From the NCBI GenBank assembly GCA_937910835.1, contig CALEMG010000572.1:1-7122 (forward strand): a stretch of 7,122 nt of DNA, in the 5' to 3' direction. Position 1 is the stretch's first letter, and each line of letters begins with the position of its first letter. The stretch is from an uncultured Alphaproteobacteria bacterium. Its GTDB lineage: Bacteria; Pseudomonadota; Alphaproteobacteria; Sneathiellales; Sneathiellaceae. The notes below the pieces were generated by a model. The model was not told where the DNA came from, did no database searches, and saw only the letters and a list, made by a program, of their open reading frames with translations. Both the position numbers and the translations under genes were made by a program. Of this stretch, positions 5,460 to 7,122 are shown one piece after another.

Positions 5460-6143
5460 ATGCAACAGAATTTATTTAAGAAAACCATGACGCAGGCCGG
5501 CTTGATGGGGATGCTTCTACTAATCGCATCCTGCACGTCACCGGAGGGACTGTTCGGTGCCTATGAAAATACCGCAACGCCTGAAAAGGCCAAGCTTGAG
5601 AAGAAAATCACTGTGAGTGAGCTCACGCCGACCCTCATTGTTGACTTCGAAGCTGGCCGTGGCCGCCTAGCGGATATGGAAAAAGGCAAGCTGCTTGGCT
5701 TTATCGAGGCCCAGAATATAGAGTTTGGTGAAACGGTTGAGGTCGAACTCCCCAATATTCGGGGTAGCAGCGGGTTGAACGAACAACGCTTTGCCGAAGT
5801 GGCGACCTTTCTGCAGGACCGGGGCTTTTCTGTCGCGCCGCGCGCAACAAAGGAAAATGCAGCAGATTCATTACGGGTCTATTTCGTGAAATATGTCGCA
5901 ACGGTCGATCCGAACTGCGAGAAGGGCTGGCATAAGCCGAAAGGTCTCGGGTACGAAAATCTGCCGCTCCCCTATATGGGTTGCGCAAATGCGGACGCTT
6001 TGGCGGGCATGATCGCCAATCCACGCGACCTGGTCGATCCGGCGAATGAAAGTTCTGCCATTGGCGAACGGGCGGCGAAGGCGGTTGAACAATACCGGGC
6101 AGGAGCGGCCAGTTCTGCCTCCGCCGGTGGTTCTGGCGATTAA
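5460..6143 (+). CDS. cpaD: Flp pilus lipoprotein CpaD
   Basis: A 227-residue lipoprotein of the CpaD family, the outer-membrane partner of the CpaC secretin. The signal peptide ends in the lipobox IASC with the lipidated C25. A conserved middle includes FEAGRGRL and FAEVATFLQDRGFSV. The C-terminal part holds the family hallmark PNCEKGW (C153), then LPLPYMGCANADALAGMIAN and PRDLVDP, with C175; the two cysteines are probably paired. The tail is Ala/Ser/Gly-rich and probably unstructured. The start ATG at 5460 has GGAG (5448-5451) lying inside the last codons of cpaC, which suggests translational coupling. No defect is seen. Confidence 0.93.
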   Translation: MQQNLFKKTMTQAGLMGMLLLIASCTSPEGLFGAYENTATPEKAKLEKKITVSELTPTLIVDFEAGRGRLADMEKGKLLGFIEAQNIEFGETVEVELPNIRGSSGLNEQRFAEVATFLQDRGFSVAPRATKENAADSLRVYFVKYVATVDPNCEKGWHKPKGLGYENLPLPYMGCANADALAGMIANPRDLVDPANESSAIGERAAKAVEQYRAGAASSASAGGSGD

Positions 6144-6157
6144 GGGAGTCACAGGAA

Positions 6158-7096
6158 ATGGCTAAATCATCATCATTGAGTACGCTTTTCGGCAATGCGG
6201 TTGTTGAAGAATATATGGGCTTTCTTGAGGATGAAAAATCCCTGGAAGTCAGCCGAGAGGTCTGTAAGGCGCTTGAATATTCGGCCGATGCCACGCTCGA
6301 CGGCGGCATCACTGGGGCATTGAACCGGATTGAACCGGGAAACTCCCCAAAAGTTGTGCTCGCGGATATTACCAAGAGCATGGATCCCGACGGTGATATT
6401 ACGCGGTTAATTCGGAAAATGGGCCCGGAAAATACATTGATTGTACTGGGTGCATCCAACGACGTCGGCGAATTTCGTAAAATGATCGCCCTCGGCGCAA
6501 AAGATTACCTGGTCAAGCCGCTGACGGCGGAAGTTCTGAAAGACGCCGTTGAAAATGTCGATCGCCAGTCGCAGGCGCTCTATGCCGCCCAAAGTGGCAA
6601 GTTGACCGTTGTGGTCGGTGTGCGCGGCGGTGTCGGGGCGACGACAATTGCCACGAATCTCGCCTGGATCATGGCCAATGAGGAAAAGCTGCCGACGGCG
6701 CTGATGGATATGGATCTGCATTTCGGCACGACGACATTGTCGCTGGATATAGAAACGGGCGGTGGCTTCCGTGAGGCCCTTGAGAATCCGCACCGGCTCG
6801 ACAAGCTGTTCCTCGACAGTGCTATCGTGAAAGATGGCGATCGACTTGCCGTTCTTGGTACTGAAGAGCCAATTGATGAACTAGTCGAAGTAAATGAAGA
6901 ATCGATCGACGCACTGATTGGTGAAATCAGCCAGGACTACAACCAGGTTGTCGTCGATATGCCGCGCCATCTCCTGCCGACCCAGGGCTCACTTCTGGCT
7001 TCCGCGGATACAGTGATTCTCGTGTCTGACCAATCTCTTGACGGTATGCGTTATATCATCCGTATCACCCAGGCCATGACGACATTGCAGACCTAG
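6158..7096 (+). CDS. cpaE: CpaE/TadZ pilus localisation ATPase, ended early by UAG
   Basis: A 312-residue product. The family has a receiver-like N-terminal domain and a MinD/ParA-like ATPase domain, and it directs the pilus machine to its cell site. The receiver-like part spans about 18-135, with candidate D70 and the YLVKP lysine K120. The ATPase part starts at about 148. Its P-loop reads VRGGVGATT, with R156 at the signature lysine and A161 at the P-loop lysine, as is common in TadZ. MDMDLHFG (D184, D186) and VVVDMPR (D267) are the A' and Walker B motifs. The start ATG at 6158 has AAGGGAG (6142-6148), overlapping the cpaD stop. The protein ends just after SDQSLDGMRYIIRITQAM, roughly 80-110 residues short of the usual length, so the last strands and helices are missing. 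The frame continues plausibly after the stop. Confidence 0.88.
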   Translation: MAKSSSLSTLFGNAVVEEYMGFLEDEKSLEVSREVCKALEYSADATLDGGITGALNRIEPGNSPKVVLADITKSMDPDGDITRLIRKMGPENTLIVLGASNDVGEFRKMIALGAKDYLVKPLTAEVLKDAVENVDRQSQALYAAQSGKLTVVVGVRGGVGATTIATNLAWIMANEEKLPTALMDMDLHFGTTTLSLDIETGGGFREALENPHRLDKLFLDSAIVKDGDRLAVLGTEEPIDELVEVNEESIDALIGEISQDYNQVVVDMPRHLLPTQGSLLASADTVILVSDQSLDGMRYIIRITQAMTTLQT

Positions 7097-7122
7097 GGAC
7101 GTATTTTAAAAGTCGTCAGCCG
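7097..7122 (+). pseudogene. In-frame continuation of cpaE after the UAG, cut by window edge
   Basis: The eight full codons after the UAG at 7094-7096 read GRILKVVS, followed by the start of an Arg codon. In MinD-like CpaE proteins the helix ending at the same place is followed by a strand of the type 'aR.l.VvNR', so this looks like the next piece of CpaE. The other two frames do not resemble the family. The stretch is short, so the call is tentative; the sequence to the right of the window would settle it. Confidence 0.5.

Noticed and set aside
5701..6459. Minus-strand open frame of 252 codons over cpaD and cpaE
   Set aside because: Shadow of two clear genes on the other strand; low-complexity translation and no family resemblance.

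Overview
The window holds the left part of a tad/cpa locus, which builds Flp (type IVc) pili. The organism is most likely an alphaproteobacterium. Genes are named by family resemblance read from the translations; no database was searched. The alphaproteobacterial call rests on the cpaB-C-D-E order, on a CpaD lipoprotein, and on three perfect TTAA-N7-TTAA motifs (the CtrA binding site), one in front of each apparent transcription unit.

Layout. Bases 1-217 hold no convincing gene; they contain an intrinsic terminator (161-193) for the minus-strand gene. Bases 218-1831 (minus) carry a TadG-like protein with an N-terminal membrane anchor and a von Willebrand A domain. Its frame is cut by a UGA at 392-394, although the same frame clearly continues as TadG C-terminus down to a stop at 218-220. 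Bases 1832-2329 are a divergent intergenic region; 1861-2100 is only about 19% G+C by hand count. Two tandem Flp pilin genes follow (2330-2560 and 2672-2887), each ending in a hairpin. After a second regulatory gap (2888-3126) comes a tight operon: cpaB (3127-4020), cpaC (4033-5454), cpaD (5460-6143) and cpaE (6158-7096). cpaE stops at a UAG before its family's usual C-terminus, and the frame after the stop still reads like CpaE to the window edge.

How the genes work together. The two prepilins are the likely fibre subunits. CpaC is the outer-membrane secretin, CpaD its lipoprotein partner, CpaB a periplasmic/inner-membrane assembly protein, and CpaE (TadZ) a MinD-like localisation ATPase. 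TadG is an envelope-anchored, possibly surface-exposed accessory protein. The motor ATPase (cpaF/tadA), platform proteins (tadB, tadC) and prepilin peptidase (cpaA/tadV) are not in the window; the first three would be expected to the right.

Main points for a second look: in-frame stops in two of the seven genes (UGA at a probable conserved cysteine of TadG, UAG in CpaE), the three-site CtrA-like control, and a pair of C-terminal cysteines shared by both pilins. I see no mobile element, CRISPR array, tRNA or rRNA.
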